From: Cucumis sativus | Lineage: Eukaryota; Streptophyta; Magnoliopsida; Cucurbitales; Cucurbitaceae | Length of the DNA stretch: 64,000 bases | Direction: 5' to 3' | Assembly: GCF_000004075.3 (NCBI RefSeq) | Contig: NC_026655.2 | Location: forward strand, 1,302,001 to 1,366,000 | In this document: in pieces, positions 24,160-35,300 of the stretch | Layout: the number at the start of each line of letters is the position of its first letter | How positions within the stretch are numbered: position 1 is the first letter of the stretch | Program-made: the position numbers and the translations under genes | The notes under the pieces: generated by a model | Seen by the model: the letters and a program-made list of their open reading frames with translations, nothing else | Database searches by the model: none | What the model was told of the DNA's origin: nothing

Positions 24160-27100
24160 ATGGAAGGCGCCGCCGCCGATTCTTCTGATTCTTCTCTTCA
24201 TCATGACTTGCCTTTCACGCCGCCGGAAGCGGCGGAGGATAATTACTATTCCGATTCAGAACTGTTTCGTGTTTCCTTGACGGAGGCTCCAATTCTCCTG
24301 CTTATTAAATTTCACCAAGCACTGCGATTGGAGGTTGCGGATTTACGGCGCGTGACGTTGGCGGCGGCGGAGAGTGGGGGTTACGGCGGCGAGTTTGTGT
24401 CGGGATTGATTCGGAGAGTTGAGTTTCTGAAACTTGCTTATAAGTATCATTGCGCTGCGGAGGATGAGGTAACGGCCGATTCCGATTCCGATTCATTCTA
24501 TGAAATGACGTCGTTTTTAAAGAAATTAATAAATGCTATCAAAAAATTATGTCATTTTTTTTTTGTTTTAAACTTTGATAAAGAAAATATGAAATGTATT
24601 TAAATTATTTTGTTAGCTAAATTCATTTTGGCTATATTTGTGATTTCGTTAGTTGATTTTTTTTTTTATAATGGAACGTTGAATTATTCTTTTTTTTCTT
24701 TTTTTGGGTAAAATATAAAAATTATTCTAATTTTTAAGCAAATTGTTGAAATGTGTAGTGAGCAAATTAACACATTAATTAATGTGAGTTCATATGTTAA
24801 TGTGAGCATGAAATGGAGCCATGATGGAATAATGTAATGAGTTGAGGAAGATTAAGTGATAAAATATTAGGAGATAATTGCATCCATTTATATATATATA
24901 TATTAAAGAAGGTAATAGTTGCCACATAGCAACTTATGATATTAATTAAGATTAGTCATTTTAAAATTTTAGTTGAAAGTTAAAATCTATAATAATTGGT
25001 AATCCTAAGAGCTATAATCATCTAAACTAACTCTTTAGTTTTTTTAGAAAATGATATAAAATAATTATCAAAACACTCTCTACATTTTGGGACATGGTAA
25101 TCCTAAGAGCTATAATCATCTAAACTAACTCTTTAGTTTTTTTAGAAAATGATATAAAATAATTATCAAAACACTCTCTACATTTTGGGACATTGTGAAA
25201 TTTTGTCAAAATTATAAAATGGTGTAATTTTCTTTATATGGAATAAATTTCACGATTAATAATAAAATTATGACGGGACCAATATGGTTGTAGTCAATTT
25301 AATAATCGATTAGCCAAAAAACTTAGACAAATGAATAAAGAAAATTTCAAATTATATCATTCAAACATGTCCTAATTCGATTAAACCATACTCTATCCTA
25401 AAATTAAAACAATATAAAACTTTTTTTAACGCATGAATTGATACTTTCAAGTCAAAAGACTAATAGCATAGTAGTGATCTTTTATCTTTTGAACTTCATC
25501 TGTTTTAATCAAGGATAATATTTAGTTTATTTGAAAAGGGATCAAATGAAAATAGTTATAAAAATCATTCATGGTTGTTCTAAATTGATACAATTATAAA
25601 AATTTACGGTTTGAATTGATATGAATTATCAGTTTTATTCGATACAACTCTTAAAGTTTTAAATTTTTAAGTGTAAAAATAGATTTCAAGAAACAAACTT
25701 GGGGTATGTCCAATAATAGAGACTGTAATTGCTAACATGAAAAAATTGTTTAAAAATTGTATTGGCATCATGAAATAAAACAATATAATATATCGTATTG
25801 AGACAAGTAAAAATGTTGAATATGAATGGAAGGAATATGCATTACCAAACTATATTACTAACATTTATTCCAACATAGCTCATGAACAATTAGGCTCAAA
25901 TTTTCATACCAACAAAAAGTTGAAAGGCTAATTATAATGAATAGTATTTGATCCAATATGGTTTATTAAAACTAATTTGATTGCCACGGGAGAATAATAT
26001 AGAAAGGAACAAAGAAATAGAACATTCTTCTTTTTGAAGTATTATAAATTATTCAACCATAATTAATTATTCCAATAGCTTAAAGTTGAAGATATTCAAA
26101 TTTTGATGAACTAAATAACAGAATAGACCTATTTCATTGACAAAATTTAATAGATTGAAATAGTTTAGCCCAAGTCTTTTTAGCCCTAAACATTTAATTT
26201 TTATGACATGTTTAATAACTCTATTTTTCAAAATAATTTATTCACTAATCATTTCTTTATTTTACACTTTACCTTTTTCCAAAATACCTTTTTAAAACTC
26301 TTATCAAATTCTTGAAACTTTATATATAAAAAAAAAGTAGTTCTCAAATCACCTTTTTTTGCTTTCAAATTTTGGCTAAGATTTTCCAAAAAAAGGGGAA
26401 GTTGTGGTCTATCTAACTTACAACCAATGATTTGATGATTAAATGGTAGGTTGTATTCCCAGCACTTGATCTACATACAAAAAATGTCATCTCCACATAT
26501 TCTTTGGAGCATGAGAGCTTGGATGGCCTCTTCACCTCCATTTCTAAACTCTGTGAAGACATCAATGGAGAAAACAAAGATATCTCCAAGCCATTTCAAG
26601 AACTTATTTTCTGTTTAGGCACCATTCAAACCACCATTTGCCAGCATATGATCAAAGAAGAACAACAGGTAAATCCATTCCTTTCTCTTGTATGTTCCAA
26701 ACTTTACGGCTAAAAAGGAAAAACAGTAAACCTGGAAAAACAGAAAACAAGGTTTAGAAGTCAAACTAAACATAGTTCAACTAGTTATGACATATATGTA
26801 CACTCCACGTGTTGTTGAACTTGAAAAACTAAGGTCTGCATTGATACGGAGGAACTCCTACTTGATTTCTAATGTAGTTGGTATTCATTGAGATATATAT
26901 ACCACCGTTTGCAGGTTTTTCCATTGCTGATGAAGGAATTCTCTGCAAGAGAACAGGCGTCGCTTGTGTGGCAATTCATTTGTAGTGTACCAATGATACT
27001 ATTGGAGGAGCTTTTGCCATGGATGATGTCTTTTCTTCCAGCAGATCAGCAATCAGAAGTTGTAAACTGTCTAAGAGATGTAGTGCCGAACGAGAAACTT

Positions 27101-30100
27101 CTGCAAGAGGTAGCCTGTGAACTGAGTTTTCGATGTTGCTGCTACGGAAAGGATCAGTAATAAATAACAAAGCTAATGTTTCTTTGTGAAGGTGATAATG
27201 TCTTGGCTTGGCAGCACTGAGAAACCTTGGAGAGATGTAGAAGTAGAAGATATAAAGTTACAATCATCTCAAGAAAATGGACAGAGCCCTGTTGATAGCC
27301 TTCATATTTGGCATGGTGCCATTATGAAGGATCTAAAGGAAGTATTGAAATGCCTATTTCAAGTCAAGAGTTGCACTTCAACAGCACTTTCTAACCTTGA
27401 TACCTTACTTGTCCAAATAAAGTTCTTGGCTGATGTAATTCTATTTTACAGGTAGCTAAAATTTTGTTCTTCAAGCACTTCATACTCAATCAGAGTCGAA
27501 CTAGTTTTGTATGTTGCTAATGAGGCTTCTTGATTCACAGAAAGGCATCAGAGAAATTCTTTTGTCCTGTGTTCAATCAACGATCCGACGTCTGCTTAAC
27601 CACCTCTGACCAATCTTTTCTTAGTGATGGTCATATTGAAGGCTTACAGCAGTTGCTACAGCATGGTGCTCAAGATACTATACCTTTGAGTATTTTTTTG
27701 GAAAAATTGTGCTGGGACATGGAGTCGTTTGTCATACGAGTCAGCAAACAGTTCACTTTTCAAGAAACAAAGGTATGAACTTTTCATTTTTGCAGTTAAA
27801 ATTGCCCATACGATTTCTACTTCCAAAATTAATTAAATAACTGCAAGCCTTTTAATTGCCTTTTGACCCTTAAAAGCTATTTGTCAGGTGCTTCCAGTGA
27901 TTAGAAAGAGCTGCAGCCATAAAACACAGCAACAACTCCTGTATCTGAGCCTCCGAACCTTACCACTTGGACTCTTGAAGTGTATAATTACTTGGTTTTC
28001 AGCTCACTTATCTGAGGAAGAATTGAGATCTGTACTTCAGGCCAAATCAGAGGGAAATTTTCAGGTTAACAATGCACTTGTCGCCCTCTTGCATGACTGG
28101 TTTCGAATTGGCTACTCAGGAAAAACCTCGGTCGAACAATTTGGACAAGATTTGCAACAAATTTTCAAGACCAGAAGCTATATTTTGGATAAACAGGTGG
28201 AACAAATGAAAGAAGTTGCTGGAACTTCATCGTTGAGCTCAAATGCTCAATTTTATAAGGGGGAAAACTCCGAGGAAATGGGATTACTTTCTACCAACAA
28301 GGATAAGAGCTTCATGTCAAATTCTTCACCAACTGTTTCTTGCACTGCTCCCGCTTATGGAACATCTTATTCTAGTGGAATCAATCTGCAAATACATTTT
28401 CCAGGAACAGTGAAGGTACCGTGTCCGTATACTAAACATCTTTACGAAGGACGCCCACATTCTGCTTTTAATCAGCCAAAACCAATAGACCTCATTTTTT
28501 TCTTCCACAAAGCTCTCAAGAAAGAATTGGATTACTTTGTTCTTGGTTCAGCTAAACTGGTTGAACATGTTGGAATCTTGACAGAGTTTAGAAGGCGATT
28601 CCAATTGGTGAAATTTTTATATCAGATCCATACGGATGCTGAGGACCAGATTGCTTTTCCAGCTTTGGAGAAGAAGGGAAAGTTCCAAAACATTAGCTAC
28701 TCCTACACTATTGATCATAAACTGGAAGTACACCAATTCAGTAAAATATCATTCGTTCTTAGTGAAATGTCTGAATTGCACTCTTCAAATTTTTATGTCA
28801 ATGCTGATAGGAAAATATTTAGTCACCGGCAGCTCTGTTTGGAACTTCATGATATGTGCAAATCTTTGCACAAGTCTCTTTCTGATCACGTTGATCGTGA
28901 AGAAATTGAGCTTTGGCCCTTGTTCAGAGAATTCTTCACGATCGACGAACAAGAAACACTTATTGGAGCAATATTTGGCAGAACAAAAGCTGAAATATTG
29001 CAAGATATGATACCTTGGCAAATGTCATATTTAACACCATCTGATCAACATGACATGATGTCTATGTTCCACAAGGTAACAAGAAATACCATGTTCAATG
29101 AATGGTTAAGAGAGTGGTGGGAAGGTTATGACCATGAGAATGTGGCCGCTGAGGTGAAAACTATTACTCCCTTACTGACTTCAGATCCTTTGGAAATCAT
29201 CTCAAAATATTTATCCAAGGAAGTAACAGATGTATGTGAAGGAAATCTTTTTGGAAAAACCATCAGCTCAACACAGAAGGAACACCAATTTCATGTTACC
29301 AATGCTGACAAGACAGAAATGTTCATTTTGAATGATGAAGCAAAAGATTTTGATGGCGACCAACATGATGAAACATTTGAAGAATCCACAAAACTTGTTT
29401 CTCATGGGGTTGGTGATAGGGATGCTGATGGTATCACAGAACATGAGACCGAAAAAGAACAACCTGACGAAGGTAAGAAATCAAGTCAAAATGATCACCT
29501 TCTTACAATTAGTCAAGAAGAACTAGAGGCTGTAATAAGAAGGGTATCAAGAGACTCATCCTTAGACTCCAAAAGTAAATCCCACTTGATACAGAATTTG
29601 CTAATGAGGTTGGTAAAAAGTATTTATTCAATCATTAGTATAACTAAATCCACCAAGCTTTTATGATTTTTAACTGCTGATGAGATTTGACTCAAAGTTC
29701 ACATTTTTATTTCATTTTGTCTCAGCCGTTGGATTGCAAAGCACCATTCCCAAGTAGAGATAAACATTACATCAGAAAACCAAGGATATGCAGGTCAGTA
29801 TCCATCTTATAGGGATTCCTTGAAGAAAGAATTTGGTTGCAAACATTACAAAAGAAACTGCAAGCTTCTAGCTCCATGTTGCAACCAACTATATACATGC
29901 ATACATTGTCATGACGAGGCTACCGATCACTCATTGGATAGGTAATAACACAACCTGTATAATTTTGGTTTGCTTCTTATATCTTCAAGTAAGTAGACAT
30001 AGACCGTTAAATTCTCTTATTTTGGCATTCACGTACAGAAAAACCATCACAAAGATGATGTGCATGAACTGCTTAGTAGTTCAGCCCATAAGAAAGACAT

Positions 30101-31097
30101 GTTCAACTCTCTCTTGTGGTAATTTATCCATGGGAAAATACTTCTGCAAGATCTGCAAACTATTTGATGATTCAAGGTAAGTTTATATTTACAATGCAAT
30201 TCACGGAATTTCTGGTAAAAGTTTATCAACGATAGAGTTTATCATCAATAGATTTTGCTACATTTGCAATTTTTGCTATACACTTAATTATTAGTCCTAA
30301 AAGTGCTACCCACTGTAATTACGCTACAATCTACATTTCGGGCTAGATTCACTAAAGCTTTGAGTTTTTGTTGAATAGAGATATCTACCACTGTCCATAC
30401 TGCAACCTATGTCGAGTCGGGAAGGGATTGGGCATTGATTACTTCCATTGCATGAACTGCAACGCCTGTATGTCTCGTGCACTCTCAGTTCATATATGCA
30501 GAGAGAAATGCCTAGAAGACAACTGCCCTATTTGCCACGAATACATCTTCACTTCCACCCTTCCAGTCAAGTCCCTTCCATGTGGCCATTTGATGCATTC
30601 AGCATGTTTTCAGGTACCCTAGTTTTCTTGTTCCAACAGTAAATGCTGCACGATTAAACGTTTAATGAACTTGCTAACGACATTCTCCTGCCCTTAGGAA
30701 TACACCTACACTCATTATACCTGCCCTATCTGTAGCAAGTCGCTAGGAGACATGCAGGTTGGTTATAAGCTACGGCTTAGGAACTATTGTAATAAATGGT
30801 AAACTGTTTGGTTGTGTTAGCTTAATGATAATTTGTCATGCAGGTTTACTTTAAGATGTTGGATGCATTTTTGGCTGAAGAGAAAATTCCAGAAGAGTAT
30901 TCTGGAAAAACTCAGGTTCGTCTCTAATTGATCAATAAGAAATTGACCTAAAAATCAGCTCTAAAATGTGTACTAATAGATGGATGAAATTGCAGGTCAT
31001 ATTGTGTAATGACTGTGAGAAGCGTGGAACGGCACCGTTCCACTGGTTGTACCATAAATGTTCCTATTGTGGTTCATATAATACTAGGGTTTTGTAA
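24160..31097 (+). CDS. BTSL: BRUTUS-LIKE zinc-finger E3 ubiquitin ligase (BTSL type)
   Basis: Twelve exons: 24160-24468, 26450-26668, 26915-27109, 27192-27451, 27541-27772, 27888-29608, 29726-29941, 30039-30176, 30379-30613, 30698-30757, 30844-30915, 30996-31097; 3759 nt, 1252 aa, close to the ~1250 aa of Arabidopsis BTS/BTSL. Hemerythrin-like domain 1 (about 45-200) shows [21 protein letters not shown] and [16 protein letters not shown] second (about 605-750) shows [27 protein letters not shown] and [17 protein letters not shown] zinc finger from about 1015 (GCKHYKRNC), CTCHY region, RING-H2 at about 1147-1200 ([25 protein letters not shown]) and a zinc ribbon at the end. Two clear HHE domains, not three, and sequence such as [20 protein letters not shown] favour BTSL over BTS. 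BTSLs restrain root iron uptake by promoting turnover of iron-deficiency bHLH factors; that role is inferred. Confidence 0.92.
24998..25193. repeat. 98-bp perfect tandem duplication in BTSL intron 1
   Basis: Two adjacent identical 98-bp copies (24998-25095, 25096-25193), each beginning ggtaatcctaagagctataa. Located in the 1981-bp first intron of BTSL. Exact identity implies recent origin or an assembly artefact. Confidence 0.95.
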
Positions 31098-32312
31098 TTC
31101 CACTGGATTTTGAATAATCGGTTGATTCTTTCCAAGCACATCTGTAGAAGGATGAGCTTGTGCAGAGTGAAATATAAAAACAAAATGAATGGAAATAAAG
31201 CATGGCCTGCTTGTCATGTGCAATCCATCCATGGAGATGGAGTGGAGTTGCAAATTTTTGAAGCACAAACCTAAAGCTTTTTTCTCAATGTATAGTGCAA
31301 TAATATTCAGTCAGTGATATGACAAAATACAAGAATTATGAAGGCTGAAGTTCAAATGAATCTACAATAATTGGATTTTGATACATAAATCTGTAAGTAA
31401 AAACTTATTGAGGCATACATTTTTGCATGGTATTGAACATTAAATAAAAACATTGCAAATCCCCCCAAGCTTACGCTCATAAGCAGTCAACAGATGTCAA
31501 TGAAATTGCTTTCACGTTATTAAATAAAATTTCCAAGTTTTGCTACGATTTGTTCTCATCCACTACAGAGGTATGCATTGACAACTCTAAATGCTTGGCA
31601 CGACTTATTGAATCAGTAAGTAAAGAGAGGATACAAGATTTTGAATAAATCCAGATAGCACCAAAATGCAGAATAGGGAACTTGAAGACTGATTCATATT
31701 GATTCATTCAAATCTGGATGACAAAATATTGAGTGTATAACATCCTAAGTGAATTTTGATTGGAACTATACAGCACCTAAAACTGCAGAAAAGTAAATGA
31801 AGATGAATCTAGCATTGTCTCTAACTAGACTGTGTCTTAACTGTTCGCTATGTTGGTCTTCTCAACAACCAGACATCATTACTCTTATGATACAGCTATA
31901 ACATCCTAAGTATGATATCACAAAAAATCACCCTATGTTCCTTACCTTCTCTAGCAAATATTTAAAGGATCAAAACCAAGAAGGAATTCAAGAGGCAGAA
32001 ACCTGGGTGGCCTATCTAACTTTTGGCTTTCCAATCATCTGGCTCCCTCAATTTAGAAGAAAGCTTATCTTACTTACAATATTCTCCTTGAGGACCAGAT
32101 CTCCAAAAATTCGTTGATTGTATCAGAAAACTCAGAGATTTATGATATGACCCGGTCAAAATTTTTCTTTCAAAACCAATGTTACACGTACTGTCTGAAT
32201 TCTGTGGATGTACATGGCAAGTCTTCCCTATAAACAACTCCTTCCCGAGGCAGAAATCAAATGTAACTCCCGTTCCACTAGTATGGCTAATGAAGACAGT
32301 TCCAAAATGTCG
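31098..32312. other. Convergent 3' spacer between BTSL and the UCH-related gene
   Basis: Both flanking genes end into this 1.2 kb, so it should hold their 3' UTRs and polyadenylation signals. Short open frames at 31074-31268 and 31935-32117 have no protein-like features and are not called. No repeat or RNA gene was recognised. Confidence 0.5.
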
Positions 32313-35300
32313 CTAATTTACAGCTTCAAAGAAAAGAACCTGAGGTTGTAAATGTCCTTTTTCGCACATGGTAAGGACATCAAGCCAGCCACCAATTACC
32401 TAGTCATGATGAGCAGGGTTTATGTTACATGAGAGGAAGAAGAGAGAAAAAAAAACCATACACACACCAAAAAGACAAAAGAGGCAGGGGAAAGTAAGAA
32501 CTTACCTTAACAGTTCTATCATCATACTTTATCCAGCATTTCTTGTCGTGACTGTAGGCAAAACAATGATAGTGTTGACCATAATAGCAAACCTACAAAA
32601 TTGAGCGCACATATCAGAGAACTGAGTATTCAGTCAACTGGATACTTCATCTTTTGGAAAATCCACAATGAACACAATAAGTTTAAAGATGCCATACGGA
32701 CAAAATCTACTCTAGAAGCACCGACGTTAATTAAGAAGACAGTGTTGATTTTTTAGCAAGCCAATGGGCAATGGCTACACACACTTATAGATGCTTAATT
32801 TAAGGCCTTACACCAAAATTAGCATGCAAACCTAACCTGCTCATGTTAAAACCCCAAAAGGTCATCTGATTTAAGTATTAAGTGTTGACTGTTAGATAAC
32901 TGTGTTTGGTGTATTTAGGATATCTGGAGATGCTAGATTATTGTTTTCTATGGGTAAAATATGCTTTTTTTTTTATAAGAGACAAGTATATTCATATAAC
33001 AAAACAGAACAACCTAAGGGCGAGGGATGAGAGGGCCCTCCCCGGAAGAAGCTAAGGAACTAAGACATAATGGCCTTCCAATTGTTGAAAATCATAGAAA
33101 GGCTATAATTACAAAAGTGTTTGGTGTAATTCGTACTCCACCAAGAGGCTGTGTGTTGAACCACAGTCCAAAAAGAATCAAAAGAATTAAATCTATCGTC
33201 AAAGATTCTGCTATTCCTTTCTTTCCAAATGCTCCACAAAAGGGAACGCGTCGCGCATTTCCATAAGATGTTTCCTTTAGGGCTGTAACCTCTAAAGTTA
33301 AGACCTTCAATCATCCATCTATCAATCTTGCTAGGAAGGCAAAGCTCCAAATCGAAAATACCAAACAGAGTGTACCAAGCTTTTCTTGTGAAGGGACAAT
33401 GTAGAAATAAATGATCCAACGTTTCCTCATCTTTAGCGCATAGGCAACACATCGAGGGCCTAAGCAAAGTGTTCTGAATTTTTTTTTGTAATTTCTCATG
33501 GGTGTTGAGGCTTCTGTAAGCAAGCGACCATAAGAAAAACTTCACCTTCTTCGGGATTTTATTCTTCCAAATCTGACGAATCAAGGGAACGGCAATGTTG
33601 GGAGATCTCTTAGTTAAGTTAAGAAAAGTAGATTTTGTAGTGAAGTTGCCATTTATGTTAGGAATCCATTTAAGACTATCATTCCTTTCAGTGGGGGCCC
33701 ACGAGTGAAGAATTTCTAAAGCTGAGGCTGCATTGGCAATCTCGTTGTCGAGCATATTTCTTCTAAGGCCCAAATTCCAAGAATGAGTAGCAGTACACCA
33801 GCAATCAGCCACATAAGCTTCCTTATTCAGCGCCAAAGAGAATAAGTTAGGGAATTTTTCTGCAAGTGTTTCCGCGACACACCATTTATCCTTCCAAAAT
33901 TTGATTTTTGTTCCTTCTCCCAAAACAAAAGCAGAAAAATTGAAGAATATCTCCTTATGCTTTAAAATACCAGCCCATAATCTATGAGATTTTCCCCTGT
34001 TTGGATTTTTGGTAGACCACCCATTCTCATCTAAACCATAGATGGCCACAATTAATCGCCTCCATAAAGAGGTTTCTTCCTTGCTAAACCTCCAAAACCA
34101 CTTAGTGAGAAGAGCAATATTCTTTTGCCTAAAAGAGCCAATCCCAAGACCACCGTAACAAGTTGGGGCGGAAGTGCATTCCCAGTTGACGAGATGAGCA
34201 ATTGGATTCGTAGATCCACCTGTCCAAACAAACTTCCTGATCATCTGTTCCAATCTATTAATAATGCCAACTGGAGCTTGAGCAAGGGAGAAGAGATAAC
34301 AAGGGAGGCTGTTGAGAACTGATTGCACCAGAGTTAGTCTACCCCCTTTGGAGAGGGATACATTCCTCCACCTATCAAATTTGTGTCTGAATCTCTCTTC
34401 AAGATTGTTCCACATCTCTTTTCTATTATGACCCCTTCCAATAGAGAAGCCCAAATATTTAAAGGGAAGATTATCAACCGAGCATCCCGTAGATTCACTA
34501 AAAGGAGCTAAGTCATCATTGCTAAGGTTAATGCCAATCAGGGATGTTTTAGCTTTGTTAAGGGAAAGACCGGCTCCCATAAGGAAGATATTAACCACCT
34601 TCCACCAGTTCTCTAGATTTCCATCCTCCCAGGAAGAGAAAAGAAGCGTGTCGTCTGCGTACTGAAGATGGGTTAAATCTTTTGTCAGGTTCTCAAAATG
34701 AAAGCCTCTTAAACTCCTTTTCTCATTACAGTAGTGGATAAGGCAACTAAGAGCATCTCCCACAATCGTAAAAAGAAAAGGAGCAAGAGGATCACCTTGA
34801 CGAATGCCCCTTTTAGCAATAATTTTTCCTCTAGGCCTCCCATTGAGACTTTTGGTAATATTTTCTCCCAAAAACAGGTGCTGATTGATAAGATTAACTC
34901 TTTTGACTCACTTGAAGAGTCAAGCTGTCTCAACGAGGCAAATGTGAAGGAAAGAGAAAACTGTAGAGGGGCTCTGCTTGATTTGATTGCGAAAGAGCAG
35001 AAGTTGTGGATTCAGAAGTCGAAGCTTCATTGGCTTAGGGAGGGGGAGGAAAACTCAAGCTTCTTTCACAGATGGGTTTCGGCTCGCAAAAGTAAGAGTA
35101 TTATTTCCTCCTTGGTTAGTATTGATGGGAAGACTCTTGTCACAAAGAAGGAGATTGTGGATGAGATCCTTAGCTTCTTTTCAATGTTATATGGCACAAG
35201 GGTCTCCTCGCCGTTTATTTGCGACGGTCTTAATTGGAGAGGCCTTAGCTTACAGGATTCGAATTTGCGACGGTAAAATATGCTTGATGAAACAAAAAAT

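Larger units (their letters stand above)
32965..35271 (-). mobile_element. LINE (non-LTR retrotransposon), 5'-truncated with inverted 5' segment
   Basis: The insertion is bounded by direct repeats GGTAAAATATGC at 32953-32964 and 35272-35283 (possibly extending 2 nt more as TT), and by a 10-A tail on the minus strand (T run 32965-32974). The minus strand carries the C-terminal part of ORF2 (33060-34871), while 34879-35271 carries an upstream ORF2 piece in the opposite orientation. The 5' end of the inverted piece abuts the junction, as the twin-priming model of L1 integration predicts. About 190 codons of the reverse transcriptase between the two pieces appear to be missing. It sits in intron 13 of the UCH-related gene, its 3' part in the same orientation as the host. 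Confidence 0.93.

Noticed and set aside
34734..34870. Plus-strand frame continuous with the inverted LINE segment
   Set aside because: The part before about 34879 is antisense to the RT segment; the apparent continuous frame is accidental read-through of the inversion junction.
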